Of a stretch of DNA of 13,642 nt, positions 12,672-13,642 are shown in pieces; the stretch's first letter is position 1; each line of letters opens with the position of its first letter. Below the pieces are notes generated by a model. It was not told the origin of the DNA. It was given only the letters and a program-made list of their open reading frames with translations, and made no database searches. The DNA lies in NCBI GenBank assembly GCA_020528935.1, contig JAJDFU010000247.1, positions 1-13,642 on the forward strand. Reading direction: 5' to 3'. This DNA is from Saprospiraceae bacterium (lineage in GTDB: Bacteria; Bacteroidota; Bacteroidia; Chitinophagales; Saprospiraceae). A program made the position numbers and the translations under genes.

Positions 12672-13642
12672 ATGCCCCCCTGCAATGTTTTGATCTTCGG
12701 TGGAAGTACAAATAATGTACTTGCCCTGGGCCGAACCTTTCCTCGCCATTGTACGGTGCGTTACATGGCCTGGGAAGAATACCAGGAAGATAAGCTCGAC
12801 CGTGAAACAGGCTTGGTTGTCGTCTTTTGGTCGTCGGATACCTCCAGGCAGATCCAGGCTATCAAACGCCTTGCAGATACCATCTCTATCCCGCTGGTGG
12901 TCCTGGCGGAGGACATGCCATTCCTGAAAGTCGTCCGGCTTGTTCATTCGGGTGTTACGGGCATTTTCCCTTTTCCGCTGGGTACGATGGAGCATGACTG
13001 GCTAAGCATGATCGACCGGCTGTTGTCCCGGCCTGATCAAAAGGTGACGAACAGCTTCCTTTTGACTGCGCAAGGGGAATGGAAAAAAGGCCTGATCGAT
13101 ATGGGCAGAAAAGCCATTCGAAAGCTGGCTTTATCGGGACCTACAGGCGAAACCGGTAGTCACAGAGCGAAAAAGGTGGAGGTAGCCTGTGAAATGGAAG
13201 CGGAGGCTAACCCCATGCCGGCCGACCTGAACGTCCAACTATTTGGCCGCTTGAGTATTACCTATGCCGGGAAAAAACTACCCGTCTTCCCAGGCCGAAA
13301 AAAAGAAATGATCCTTGCCTATCTTCTCTATCATCACGACCAGGTTTTCCACCGGGAGCAACTGATGGAAAAATTCTGGCCGGACTGCGAATCCTCCTCC
13401 GCCCGAAACAGCCTCAACGTGACTATTCATGCGATTCGCAACTACCTCGCTTCCTTTTGTTCGGCAAAAACCGAATTCCTGATCTTTCAGCGCGAATCCT
13501 ACCATTGGAATCCCGATTTACGTCTGCTTACCGATGTGCAGCTTTTTCTTGAAACCTGGCGTAACAGGCATCAGATCGAACGGTCAGAAGGCGTGGAAGT
13601 ACTGCGGGCTCATTTGAGCAAAGCATACGAATGGTATCGTGG
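12672..13642 (+). CDS. Transcriptional regulator: degenerate receiver + winged helix + start of BTAD domain (runs off the right edge)
   Basis: From ATG 12672 the frame is open to the window edge (323 residues so far). Residues 1-118 follow the alpha/beta rhythm of a response-regulator receiver (NVLIFGG, GLVVVFW, IPLVVLAED, GVTGIFPFP). The acidic pair (here G10-G11), the phospho-acceptor Asp (F52 by eye) and the conserved Lys before Pro (F101) are all replaced, so it is probably a pseudo-receiver. A polar linker (about 122-183) leads to an OmpR/SARP-type winged helix (about 186-282: NVQLFGRLSITYAGKKLP, REQLMEKFWPD, SARNSLNVTIHAIRNYL). The residues after about 288 begin a BTAD-like helical domain. 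It should bind DNA; the target is unknown, but it is divergent from the ATP-grasp cluster. A run of six C directly follows the start codon. Confidence 0.75.
   Translation, partial: MPPCNVLIFGGSTNNVLALGRTFPRHCTVRYMAWEEYQEDKLDRETGLVVVFWSSDTSRQIQAIKRLADTISIPLVVLAEDMPFLKVVRLVHSGVTGIFPFPLGTMEHDWLSMIDRLLSRPDQKVTNSFLLTAQGEWKKGLIDMGRKAIRKLALSGPTGETGSHRAKKVEVACEMEAEANPMPADLNVQLFGRLSITYAGKKLPVFPGRKKEMILAYLLYHHDQVFHREQLMEKFWPDCESSSARNSLNVTIHAIRNYLASFCSAKTEFLIFQRESYHWNPDLRLLTDVQLFLETWRNRHQIERSEGVEVLRAHLSKAYEWYR

Noticed and set aside
12675..12680. Run of six C directly after the regulator start codon as a phase-variation tract
   Set aside because: Six bases is short for slippage-based switching, and the frame is intact.
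12567..12995. Minus-strand open frame of 142 residues
   Set aside because: It overlaps the N-terminal part of the well-supported plus-strand regulator and has no recognisable features.

Overview
The window looks like a chromosomal segment of a fairly GC-rich member of the Bacteroidota, most likely of the Saprospiria (Lewinella/Phaeodactylibacter-like); this taxonomic guess is inference. It rests on a TonB-dependent receptor with an N-terminal carboxypeptidase-regulatory-like domain, an HYC_CC_PP family protein, a baeRF-type ribosome-associated protein, a BTAD regulator, and two exact copies of the Bacteroidota -7 promoter element TAnnTTTG (603-610 minus and 4385-4392 plus). No tRNA, rRNA, CRISPR array, transposase or phage gene was seen.

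Left part (1-2433, all minus strand): the N-terminal part of apolipoprotein N-acyltransferase (lnt) runs off the left edge. Upstream of it lie a baeRF-type (putative ribosome hibernation/rescue) protein and a small membrane protein. The C-terminus of the membrane protein is written by a G/C-homopolymer repeat and is probably not native.

Middle part (2434-4249): a small Cys4 zinc-ribbon protein (plus), a 395-base gap with hairpins but no credible gene, and two convergent SnoaL-like (NTF2 fold) proteins. The plus-strand one ends in a strong intrinsic terminator. A 148-base divergent intergenic region with promoter-like elements on both strands and a 17-base palindrome separates the second SnoaL gene from the next operon.

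Metal operon (4398-7446, plus): an HYC_CC_PP protein, a periplasmic heavy-metal-associated (HMA) protein and a TonB-dependent receptor. All three carry adjacent-cysteine pairs, and the layout suggests capture or uptake of a thiophilic metal, probably copper, at the outer membrane and periplasm.

Right part (7540-12060, minus): the most unusual region. A three-gene cluster runs in the order ATP-grasp amino-acid-ligase-like enzyme, a 663-residue protein of unknown family with a papain-like Q-C-H-N residue arrangement, and a stand-alone alanine-racemase-fold protein with changes at normally conserved active-site positions. I infer an undescribed pathway that makes or handles a D-amino-acid-containing small peptide. 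A roughly 610-base AT-richer gap follows, then the start of a plus-strand regulator (degenerate receiver domain, winged helix, beginning of a BTAD domain) that runs off the right edge.
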